Origin: an uncultured Eubacteriales bacterium
GTDB taxonomy: Bacteria; Bacillota; Clostridia; Oscillospirales; CAG-272
Length of the DNA: 5,061 bases
NCBI GenBank assembly: GCA_900550625.1
Contig: URSW01000131.1
Location: 1-5,061, forward strand
Direction of reading: 5' to 3'
Part shown: one piece after another, positions 1 through 5,061 of the stretch
How the letters are laid out: every line of letters begins with the position of its first letter
How positions within the stretch are numbered: position 1 is the stretch's first letter
Made by a program: the position numbers and the translations under genes
Notes under the pieces: generated by a model
What the model saw: only the letters and a program-made list of their open reading frames with translations
What the model was told of the DNA's origin: nothing
The model's database searches: none

Positions 1-202
1 AGCTGTCGGAATAGGTGTTGACGCCTACGGTAGCCTTACCGTTTGCGATCGTGTAGCTTACGCCGTTCGGATCCTTACCGTCGGTAAGGTTGAAGGTCTC
101 TGCTGCCTTCGGGAAAGTATAGGAAGTGGTCGCGGTAGCGGGGATAACCATAACCGCAACAATCATCAGTGCGCAAAGAAGTACTGAAATGATTCTTTTC
201 AT
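1..202 (-). CDS. Secreted protein of unknown function, N-terminal part only (runs off the window's left edge)
   Basis: Reading leftward from an ATG at 202, the frame stays open for 67 codons to the window edge. The protein starts MKRIISVLLC and continues with a hydrophobic stretch to about residue 22, ending in Ala-Thr-Ala near residue 24. This is a typical Gram-positive Sec signal peptide with signal peptidase I cleavage after TATA-like sequence, and no lipobox cysteine is present. The visible mature part (about 43 residues) is rich in Thr, Asn, Gly and Lys, and has beta-rich character (TFPKAAETFNLTDGKDPNGV and on). I recognise no family. A GGAG ribosome binding site (209-212) lies 6 nt before the ATG. 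The gene follows the dockerin protein by 35 bp on the same strand, so the two are probably co-transcribed and both are exported. The mature part uses codons such as ACC, AAC, GGT and AAG strongly, which may point to high expression, but the sample is small. Confidence 0.85.
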   Translation of the reverse strand, partial: MKRIISVLLCALMIVAVMVIPATATTSYTFPKAAETFNLTDGKDPNGVSYTIANGKATVGVNTYSDS

Positions 203-208
203 GTTTTT

Positions 209-212
209 CTCC
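209..212 (-). promoter_or_regulatory. Ribosome binding site of the left-edge secreted protein
   Basis: On the minus strand GGAG is followed by 6 nt (AAAAAC) and then the ATG at 202. This supports 202 as the start of a gene whose remainder lies outside the window. Confidence 0.75.
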
Positions 213-237
213 GTTCTGCCTTTATTAGGCATCTTTC

Positions 238-2250
238 TCATTTTTTATTGACGAGCGTCCTTATGATCATGACGAGATCCTTCATGTTGAAGTTTCCGTC
301 GCTGTCATAATCCGCGCATACATCTGTCTCGATATCCCACCCTGCAAGGGCGCGGACTGCGAGAACAACATCTTTCATATCGAGTGTGCCGTCCGAATTG
401 ACATCTCCGGGGAATGCGTCGCCGAGTGTTCTCGGATTATTCGCATAGGCATCGGCATTCTCGGCGGTATCAAAAAATCTGATCGCCGTTATCTTTATGC
501 CCTTGCCCTCGGGAAGAGCCCCGTCGGAGCCGTTCAGGACGAGTTTTACACCGAATATACGCCCGTACCAAGCGTCAAGATCGCTCAGTTTGACAACGAT
601 CGTCTGCCATTCTCCCGTACTTTCGAATTCAAGCTGTTTATAAGCCTCGTTCGTTTGTGTGTAAGTATCCCCGACATCAACAAATATGCCGAGCTTTATA
701 TCCTGCGCAATTCCCGTATCCGCGCGAACCGTAATCGCCGCATATCCGTTCGAGGCGGCGTTTGCGCCGAGGAACGCGAACTCCACGCTCGGATCAAGTC
801 TGCCCGTTGCGGCAAGCGCAAGAGAGTATGCCGATATGCCTGCATTTAACCCGTCTGTCTTCTTAACCTGATCTATCCTTTCCGCACTGTCAAAGACATA
901 CGCATTTTTTGCGGCGTGCCCGTACGAAAGTATCACCGAATTCACAACCGCGCGTTCTTTGCCGTAATTTCCGTCCTTATCCTTGTCGCACGGACGACCG
1001 GTGAGCTCATACCCGCCTTCACCGTCGGTAACGCTCATCGACGCGCTTCCGCCGCCGTCGAGAAGGAACGCCGTAACTATTCCGAGATCCTCACAAAGGG
1101 AGTGAAGATCGGAAACCGCGAATCCCACGCTGTATCCGGTGGACTTCTGACGTCCGTAGCTTGTGAGCATTACGACTTTTCCGTCTTCCTTTATTCCGAG
1201 GATCGAAGTCGGATAATTGACCGTGTTGGGAAGAAGATTCTGCTGAACGTCTCCGTTTATCACGATCGGCATATGTCCGCCGACGCAGTTCGTGACGGTC
1301 TGCCACTTTTCGGTGTTGCCCATATCGTCACGGATCGACACCATCACGCTGATCTCGTCGCCTATCTCGAACGAGGCAAGCTTCGAAAGCGCGCTTCCGC
1401 GTGCCGTGAAAATGAGGCGTCCTTCCTTCATCGGAAGCTTTTCTTCGCCGGGCTTCGTTATCGCCGCAACGGTTCCGCTGACGAGCGAGCCCTGTTTTAT
1501 CCTGTATCCGTCCGGGCAGTCAACGACGACCTCGTATGCATCCGAAAGAGCGTAGTTTGAAGCATAACCCTTATCGGTGTACATCACAAGTGCGTTGTTT
1601 GCGGGCAGGCGGTTTATTCCGTCAACCTCACATATAGTATTTTTTGTGCGATCCTTCAGTCTGACCGTTGTTATTATATTGCCGAGCATCGCCTCGCCGT
1701 CGGAGCTTATGCCGAACGATTGAAACGTGCCGTTGTACGGGGTCTCCTGCACCATGTTGGTCGTACAGATTATCTCTCCGCCGTACATTGAAAAACCGCG
1801 CGGGAGCGCATACGCCTTCGTGACGACCGCATCCGAGTAGCCGTCAACGACGGTTCCCGATCCCTCGACGCGTACATGATACGACGGGATCATCCACATA
1901 TCGCCGTTCACTGCGGCGATCGCGGTTTTGTCCCCGGCATTCTTATCGTTGAAGCGCCGGATCGTATTTCTCGGAGTGACAAGCTTGCTTGCGTAATCCC
2001 CGCCGCCCGTAACGTCGAAATACAAATCCTTCTGTTTCGGATCAAATTCAACCGTGCTGAATTCCTGAAGTCCGTAATCGGATTCCGCGGACAGTGAATA
2101 TTTGGTGAGCGTAACGCCCGGATAAAGAGTGCTGACACTGCGCGATGTTTCTCCGCTCAGCGTACCGTCAGACGACTCGGCATAAGCAGTAATTACAATA
2201 CCCGAAAATACAAGGCTCAGTGCACAGATAAGCGATATGAATTTTTTCAC
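238..2250 (-). CDS. Secreted phosphodiester glycosidase (NAGPA/DUF2233) domain protein with carbohydrate-binding-like domain and type I dockerin
   Basis: Predicted to hydrolyse a sugar-phosphodiester bond outside the cell. The family is named after the animal 'uncovering enzyme', which removes GlcNAc from phosphorylated mannose; the bacterial substrate here is unknown. The start chosen is GTG at 2250 (670 residues): AAAGGAG lies 7 nt upstream and the protein then opens directly with a signal peptide (residues 1-24, KKF...TAYA, cleavage before Glu25). The longer GTG start at 2310 overlaps the predicted -10 element. Domains: NAGPA about residues 60-445, with NGDMW (115-119), GGHMPIV (324-330), the hallmark LLDGGGSASMSV (396-407) and ERAVVNS (432-438). 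Next is a beta-sandwich-like region, about 450-600, ending in the pattern W-x-T-I-V-V-K-L-S-D-L and I-x-x-I-R-F-F, resembling small carbohydrate-binding domains (inference). Last is a type I dockerin, 614-668, with two calcium loops (D616/N618/D620/D627 and D647/D649/D651/D658). The dockerin implies docking to a cohesin scaffold or surface anchor. No frameshift or truncation is seen. Confidence 0.93.
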   Translation of the reverse strand: MKKFISLICALSLVFSGIVITAYAESSDGTLSGETSRSVSTLYPGVTLTKYSLSAESDYGLQEFSTVEFDPKQKDLYFDVTGGGDYASKLVTPRNTIRRFNDKNAGDKTAIAAVNGDMWMIPSYHVRVEGSGTVVDGYSDAVVTKAYALPRGFSMYGGEIICTTNMVQETPYNGTFQSFGISSDGEAMLGNIITTVRLKDRTKNTICEVDGINRLPANNALVMYTDKGYASNYALSDAYEVVVDCPDGYRIKQGSLVSGTVAAITKPGEEKLPMKEGRLIFTARGSALSKLASFEIGDEISVMVSIRDDMGNTEKWQTVTNCVGGHMPIVINGDVQQNLLPNTVNYPTSILGIKEDGKVVMLTSYGRQKSTGYSVGFAVSDLHSLCEDLGIVTAFLLDGGGSASMSVTDGEGGYELTGRPCDKDKDGNYGKERAVVNSVILSYGHAAKNAYVFDSAERIDQVKKTDGLNAGISAYSLALAATGRLDPSVEFAFLGANAASNGYAAITVRADTGIAQDIKLGIFVDVGDTYTQTNEAYKQLEFESTGEWQTIVVKLSDLDAWYGRIFGVKLVLNGSDGALPEGKGIKITAIRFFDTAENADAYANNPRTLGDAFPGDVNSDGTLDMKDVVLAVRALAGWDIETDVCADYDSDGNFNMKDLVMIIRTLVNKK

Positions 2251-2257
2251 AGCAGCT

Positions 2258-2264
2258 CTCCTTT
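2258..2264 (-). promoter_or_regulatory. Ribosome binding site that fixes a GTG start for the dockerin protein
   Basis: On the minus strand AAAGGAG is followed by 7 nt and the GTG at 2250-2248. This is the strongest Shine-Dalgarno match near the beginning of the gene and sits immediately before the signal peptide. It favours the GTG over the in-frame start 20 codons upstream. Confidence 0.85.
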
Positions 2265-2300
2265 CCCGAAATCCGTCCGATTCCGCAATGGTCCTATCTA

Positions 2301-2329
2301 AGTATATCACAGCCGAAAAGAAAACGCAA
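2301..2329 (-). promoter_or_regulatory. Sigma-A-type extended -10 promoter for the dockerin protein gene
   Basis: On the minus strand: -35 TTGCGT (2324-2329), a 17-bp spacer, and -10 TATACT (2301-2306; five of six matches to TATAAT) preceded by TGTGA, which fits the TRTG -16 extension common in Gram-positive promoters. The transcript would begin near 2294, giving a 5' leader of about 44 nt. The longer alternative start at 2310 would then lie upstream of the transcript. Confidence 0.65.
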
Positions 2330-2343
2330 GACTTTTGTGCAAC

Positions 2344-2358
2344 ATTTTTGACAAAAAT
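2344..2358. promoter_or_regulatory. Perfect 15-bp palindrome at the axis of the divergent promoters, candidate operator
   Basis: ATTTTTGACAAAAAT consists of two perfect 7-bp arms around the central A at 2351. It is exactly 14 bp from the -35 hexamer on each side and centred about 57 bp upstream of each predicted transcription start. That symmetric position suits a dimeric regulator acting on both promoters, either as an activator or by blocking polymerase. The AT-rich arms could also arise by chance or simply act as UP-like DNA. I do not recognise the site as that of a named regulator. Confidence 0.45.
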
Positions 2359-2372
2359 TCATTTTGCGGCTA

Positions 2373-2401
2373 TTGCATTGTTTTATATGCTGTGATAGAA
2401 T
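2373..2401 (+). promoter_or_regulatory. Sigma-A-type extended -10 promoter for the SGNH hydrolase gene
   Basis: On the plus strand: -35 TTGCAT (2373-2378), a 17-bp spacer, and -10 TAGAAT (2396-2401; five of six matches) preceded by TGTGA, again a TRTG extension. Transcription would begin near 2408, leaving a leader of about 45 nt before the ATG at 2453. It mirrors the leftward promoter in spacing and in the shared GCTGTGATA block. Confidence 0.6.
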
Positions 2402-2452
2402 TTATAAAGCGGGCGCTTGTCGGATTCTTTTTTAAATTATGTGGGAGTTTGT

Positions 2453-3079
2453 ATGAAAAATGTCATGCTCATAGGCGATTCCATCCGTCTCGGATACGAA
2501 GGAAGAGTCAGAGAACTTCTCGGCTCCGATGTCACAGTGTTTTCGCCCGGCGAAAACTGCCGGTTCACGAAATTCACGCTTTGGGGAATGTTCAGCTGGA
2601 TGGAGGAGTGGGGTAATCCGCACATTGATGTGATCCATTGGAACACGGGAATCTGGGATCTCCACCGCTGCACCGCCGACGGCGAAAACTTCACCCTTCT
2701 CGACGAATTCGTCGACACCAACCGCCGTCTTGCGATACAGATGGAAAGCTATTCCGAAAACCTGATCTGGGCTACGATCACGCCCGGCGGACGAGGACTC
2801 GACAGGCACGAGCCGATAAACTCCCTGATAAATTCCGTTTCCGACGCCAAGAAGGTATATCTCACCGACTGCGAGAAGCCGTGGAACGAAGATGTCGTCC
2901 GCTACAACGAAGCGGCGGCAAAGCTGATGCGAAGCCGCGGCATCCGCGTAAATGATCTGTATTCCGAACTTGCCGAAGACACCGACCGCTACATAAGCGG
3001 AGACGGCATCCACCCGACCGAGGAAGGATACGAACGTCTTGCAAACGCGGTCGCGCGTGAAATAAAGGCGTTTCTCTGA
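2453..3079 (+). CDS. Cytoplasmic SGNH/GDSL-type hydrolase (probable esterase or deacylase)
   Basis: A 208-residue SGNH-fold serine hydrolase, a family that cleaves acyl esters on sugars, lipids or other small molecules. The start chosen is ATG at 2453, with GGGAG 5 nt upstream; from there the protein begins at once with the block I strand, MKNVMLIGDSIRLGY. A TTG start 12 codons upstream would add residues with no homologous role. Expected catalytic residues are visible: nucleophile Ser10 in GDSI, and Asp184 and His187 in GDGIHPTEEGY (block V, DxxH). Block II is probably SPGEN (Gly33). Block III is HWNTGIWDLH (62-71), an N-x-G arrangement with Asn64 instead of the classical GxND; I believe this is a subfamily trait rather than damage. 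Length is usual for single-domain SGNH enzymes. There is no signal peptide or membrane segment, so it should act in the cytoplasm. It has its own promoter and lies 86 bp before the acyltransferase gene, which suggests but does not prove a role in the same acyl-modification pathway. Confidence 0.9.
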   Translation: MKNVMLIGDSIRLGYEGRVRELLGSDVTVFSPGENCRFTKFTLWGMFSWMEEWGNPHIDVIHWNTGIWDLHRCTADGENFTLLDEFVDTNRRLAIQMESYSENLIWATITPGGRGLDRHEPINSLINSVSDAKKVYLTDCEKPWNEDVVRYNEAAAKLMRSRGIRVNDLYSELAEDTDRYISGDGIHPTEEGYERLANAVAREIKAFL

Positions 3080-3099
3080 CCGCCGCACGTCGCATACTG

Positions 3100-3127
3100 T
3101 TTTCACGCACATGTACACATATGTAAT
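3100..3127 (+). promoter_or_regulatory. Possible promoter ahead of the MBOAT gene
   Basis: TTTTCA (3100-3105, four of six matches to TTGACA) and TGTAAT (3122-3127, five of six matches to TATAAT) are separated by 16 bp in the gap between the SGNH and MBOAT genes. It could give the acyltransferase genes separate expression. Read-through from the SGNH promoter is equally possible, since I see no terminator in the gap. Confidence 0.3.
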
Positions 3128-3142
3128 TTATTGAAAGGTTTT

Positions 3143-3156
3143 GCGGAAGCATCCGC
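3143..3156 (+). other. Small hairpin just before the MBOAT start codon
   Basis: GCGGA (3143-3147) and TCCGC (3152-3156) form a perfect 5-bp GC-rich stem around an AGCA loop, ending 9 nt before the ATG at 3166. There is no U-tract, so it is not an intrinsic terminator. It occupies the place where a ribosome binding site would be expected and could modulate translation. A stem this short can occur by chance. Confidence 0.35.
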
Positions 3157-3165
3157 GTCGGTCAC

Positions 3166-4566
3166 ATGGTATTTTCAAGTCTCGAATTTATTTTCGTATT
3201 TCTCGCATCCGTGCTCGCGGTCTATTACCTCGTGCCGCCGAAGGCGCGCAACATCGTGCTTCTCCTGTTCAGCCTTGTATTCTACGGCTGGGGCGAGCCC
3301 GTTTATGTATTTCTGATGATTGCGACGATAACCGTCGATTACATCTGCGGCTACATCATCGGGCGCGATCTCGATTCAAAGCCGAAGCGGGCGAAGGTCA
3401 CGCTTATCATCTCGATCGTGATAAATCTTGCGCTTCTCGGCGTATTCAAGTATTACGATTTCTTTGCCGGGACGCTCAATTCGCTGCTCGGCAGGGGAGT
3501 TTTCCCCACGCTCGGGCTGACGCTGCCGATCGGAATATCGTTCTACACGTTCCAGGCGCTCTCCTACGTCATCGACGTATACCGCCGCGACGCGCGCGTT
3601 CAGAAGAACATCGCCGCATTCGGCACATATGTTACGCTCTTTCCGCAGCTTATCGCGGGACCGATCGTCCGCTACGCCGACGTTGACGATCAGCTGCGCG
3701 AGCGCACGCATTCGCTGACGCTTTTCGCCTCCGGATGCCGCACGTTCATATGCGGACTTGCGAAAAAGATCCTTCTTGCAAACGCCGCCGGCGCAATGTG
3801 GAATTCGCTTTCCGCCGCCGCGGAGCCGGATGCGCTCGGCGCGTGGCTCGCCATCGTATTCTACACCTTCCAGATATACTTTGATTTCTCCGGATACTCC
3901 GACATGGCGATCGGTCTCGGAAAAATGTTCGGGTTCTCGTTCCGCGAAAACTTCTACTACCCCTACGTTTCCGAAAGCATCACCGAATTCTGGCGAAGAT
4001 GGCACATCTCCCTTTCGACATGGTTCCGCGAATACGTCTACATCCCGCTCGGCGGAAACCGCAAAGGCGTCGGAAGAACGTACTTCAATCTGTTCTGCGT
4101 ATGGCTTCTGACGGGACTGTGGCACGGTGCAAGCTGGAACTTCGTCCTCTGGGGACTCTACTATTTCGCGCTTCTTGTAATAGAAAAGACCTTCCTACTG
4201 CGCCTGCTTGAACGCGCGCCGAAATTTCTCCGCCATATCTACTCAATGGCGGCGGTCATATTCGGCTGGCTGCTGTTCGTGATCGAGGACGTATCCTCGA
4301 TCGGGGCTTACCTGTCACGCATGTTCGGCGGCACCGGGGTATTTGCAACGCAGATCACCGTATATGAGCTTGTGCGCAATCTCGTGTTCCTCGCGATACT
4401 AATTCTCGCGTCCACTCCCGCGCCGAAAAAGCTTTGGTACAAACTGTACTCAAAGGGTACGCCGTGGAGGATCGTGCAGTCCGTCGTGTGCGCGATCGCG
4501 TTTGTCCTCTGCATAGCATACCTCGTGGATTCGTCATACAACCCGTTTCTGTATTTCAGATTCTGA
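3166..4566 (+). CDS. MBOAT-family membrane-bound O-acyltransferase (AlgI/DltB-like)
   Basis: A 466-residue multi-spanning membrane protein that should transfer acyl groups, often acetyl, from a cytoplasmic donor toward a polymer or carrier outside the membrane, as AlgI does in alginate acetylation and DltB in teichoic acid D-alanylation. The whole family pattern is present. The N-terminus MVFSSLEFIF matches the canonical start of AlgI-like proteins. Further landmarks are NIVLLLFSLVFYGWGEP (29-45), FYTFQALSYVIDVYR (126-140), LFPQLIAGPIVRY (158-170), IYFDFSGYSDMAIGLGKMFG (237-256), EFWRRWHISLSTWFREYVYI (274-293) and LLTGLWHGASWNF (314-326). The last contains His320, the expected catalytic histidine; His280 is the second conserved one. 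The C-terminus SSYNPFLYFRF is also typical, so the protein is complete. About ten or more hydrophobic segments are visible. The ATG at 3166 lacks a good nearby ribosome binding site, but the frame holds no better start. A DHHW-family gene follows after 17 bp, the usual extracellular partner arrangement. The acceptor polymer is unknown. Confidence 0.96.
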   Translation: MVFSSLEFIFVFLASVLAVYYLVPPKARNIVLLLFSLVFYGWGEPVYVFLMIATITVDYICGYIIGRDLDSKPKRAKVTLIISIVINLALLGVFKYYDFFAGTLNSLLGRGVFPTLGLTLPIGISFYTFQALSYVIDVYRRDARVQKNIAAFGTYVTLFPQLIAGPIVRYADVDDQLRERTHSLTLFASGCRTFICGLAKKILLANAAGAMWNSLSAAAEPDALGAWLAIVFYTFQIYFDFSGYSDMAIGLGKMFGFSFRENFYYPYVSESITEFWRRWHISLSTWFREYVYIPLGGNRKGVGRTYFNLFCVWLLTGLWHGASWNFVLWGLYYFALLVIEKTFLLRLLERAPKFLRHIYSMAAVIFGWLLFVIEDVSSIGAYLSRMFGGTGVFATQITVYELVRNLVFLAILILASTPAPKKLWYKLYSKGTPWRIVQSVVCAIAFVLCIAYLVDSSYNPFLYFRF

Positions 4567-4567
4567 G

Positions 4568-4574
4568 AAAGGAG
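4568..4574 (+). promoter_or_regulatory. Ribosome binding site of the DHHW-family gene
   Basis: AAAGGAG lies immediately after the MBOAT stop codon and 9 nt before the ATG at 4584. This supports the start and a shared transcript with the acyltransferase. Confidence 0.85.
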
Positions 4575-4583
4575 TGATTCAAT

Positions 4584-5061
4584 ATGTTAAAGCACGATGA
4601 AGCCGATCTCGTCGCCGAAAAATATCTCAATATGCAGCTTGAAGCTAAGGACCGCCCGGGCGATCTGACCGTGACCCTCGCCATCTTCATCATCATCGCC
4701 GCTCTTGCCGCCGCGTTTTGGATAATCCCCGACCGCGCCTCCTCCGAAGAGGAAAACCGCGTGCTCGCGCAGTTCCCCGAATTCTCGCCGGAATCGCTGG
4801 AATCGGGAAAGTTCACCTCTGATTTTGCGTCGTACATGGCGGATCAGTTCCCGATGCGCGACACCTTCGTCGGCATAAAAGCGGCGGCGGAGATATCCAT
4901 GCTGAAGCTTGAGAACAACTCCGTAATGCTCGCGCCCGGCGATACCCTCGCGGAGCGCTTTGACACCGTGAACACCGACAACGTAAAGGTGAACACCGAC
5001 GCAATATACGCTTTCTGCGGCACGCTGAACAGCCGCGGCATCACCACGCGATTTGCGCTCC
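4584..5061 (+). CDS. DHHW-family membrane-anchored protein, probable partner of the MBOAT acyltransferase (N-terminal part, runs off the right edge)
   Basis: The first 159 codons are in the window and the frame is still open at the edge. A short charged cytoplasmic N-terminus (1-27) precedes one hydrophobic segment (about 28-48, TVTLAIFIIIAALAAAFWII), giving an N-in membrane anchor with the rest outside. Just after it come SEEENRVLAQFPEFSPESL (54-72) and the pattern GKFTSDFASYMADQFPMRD (75-93). This E-N-R-x-L-x-x-F-P then D-Q-F-P-x-R-D series is characteristic of the DHHW family and of the AlgJ/AlgX-like acetyltransferase partners found beside MBOAT genes. The motif that names the family and the catalytic region would lie beyond 5061, so activity cannot be judged. 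The 17-bp gap to the MBOAT gene and the strong ribosome binding site imply one operon. The likely role is transfer of acyl groups to a surface polysaccharide (inference from context and family). Confidence 0.88.
   Translation, partial: MLKHDEADLVAEKYLNMQLEAKDRPGDLTVTLAIFIIIAALAAAFWIIPDRASSEEENRVLAQFPEFSPESLESGKFTSDFASYMADQFPMRDTFVGIKAAAEISMLKLENNSVMLAPGDTLAERFDTVNTDNVKVNTDAIYAFCGTLNSRGITTRFAL

Noticed and set aside
218..230. Hairpin GCCT-TTATT-AGGC between the dockerin gene and the left-edge gene as a terminator
   Set aside because: The stem is only 4 bp and has no U-tract after it, and it lies just before the ribosome binding site of the next gene. It is not a credible terminator.
916..1560. 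Open frame of 214 codons on the plus strand opposite the NAGPA domain
   Set aside because: It lies wholly antisense to a gene with clear domain motifs, its translation shows no recognisable family, and it is rich in Arg and His as expected of a shadow frame.
2251..2310. Longer N-terminus for the dockerin protein, starting at a GTG at 2310
   Set aside because: It overlaps the predicted -10 region, would put 20 mostly charged residues before the signal peptide, and has no ribosome binding site. The GTG at 2250 has an excellent one.
2344..2358. Palindrome as a CodY box
   Set aside because: ATTTTTGACAAAAAT differs from AATTTTCWGAAAATT at four positions, including both core positions around the centre, so the similarity is mostly AT-richness.
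2305..2397. TCACA and TGTGA arms as a CRP-type binding site
   Set aside because: The arms are in the wrong order (TCACA first) and about 75 bp apart, whereas CRP sites are TGTGA-N6-TCACA. They are mostly explained by extended -10 elements.
2417..2452. Longer SGNH protein from a TTG at 2417
   Set aside because: There is no ribosome binding site before it, and the extra 12 residues precede the first beta strand of the fold. ATG at 2453 has GGGAG 5 nt upstream.
2432..3118. Open frame of 228 codons on the minus strand opposite the SGNH gene
   Set aside because: It is antisense to a gene with intact catalytic motifs, has no ribosome binding site that I can see, and its translation looks like mirror-frame composition.
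3111..3134. Seven-codon leader ORF (MYTYVIY) before the MBOAT gene
   Set aside because: It has no ribosome binding site and no run of regulatory codons, so it is best explained by chance.
3376..4125. Open frame of 249 codons on the minus strand opposite the MBOAT gene
   Set aside because: It is very rich in Arg, Glu and Val, as expected from the reverse of GC-biased membrane-protein codons. The plus-strand gene carries all the family motifs.

Overview
The window looks like a piece of chromosome from an anaerobic, probably gut- or rumen-dwelling member of the Clostridia (Oscillospirales/Christensenellales-like). This is inferred from a type I dockerin on a secreted enzyme, Gram-positive signal peptides, strong AGGAG-type ribosome binding sites, TRTG-extended -10 promoters and an MBOAT-DHHW gene pair of the kind common in such Firmicutes. 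I cannot assign a genus.

Layout. Two gene blocks diverge from one 202-bp intergenic region (2251-2452). Leftward (minus strand) lies a 670-residue secreted protein with a phosphodiester glycosidase (NAGPA/DUF2233) domain, a beta-rich carbohydrate-binding-like domain and a C-terminal type I dockerin (238-2250). After 35 bp comes the 5' part of a second secreted protein (1-202), cut by the window edge. Rightward (plus strand) lie a 208-residue cytoplasmic SGNH/GDSL hydrolase (2453-3079), a full-length AlgI/DltB-like MBOAT O-acyltransferase (3166-4566) and, 17 bp later, the 5' part of a membrane-anchored DHHW-family protein (4584 to the edge). No tRNA, rRNA, CRISPR array, transposon or clear intrinsic terminator was seen. 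No stretch over 300 bp lacks a gene.

How the parts may work together. The MBOAT and DHHW proteins form a plausible surface-polysaccharide O-acylation pair, analogous to AlgI with AlgJ/AlgX: the MBOAT moves acyl groups across the membrane and the DHHW protein acts outside. The SGNH hydrolase could be a soluble esterase or deacylase linked to the same pathway. The leftward block makes proteins for the cell surface or a cellulosome-like complex, including an enzyme predicted to cleave sugar-phosphodiester bonds.

The most striking feature is the divergent control region. Two TRTG-extended promoters, each with a 17-bp spacer, are mirror images around position 2351. A perfect 15-bp palindrome (2344-2358) sits exactly on that axis, and a 9-bp perfect inverted repeat overlaps both -10 regions. 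This suggests that one symmetric regulator controls the secreted phosphodiester glycosidase and the SGNH gene, possibly with the genes downstream of it.
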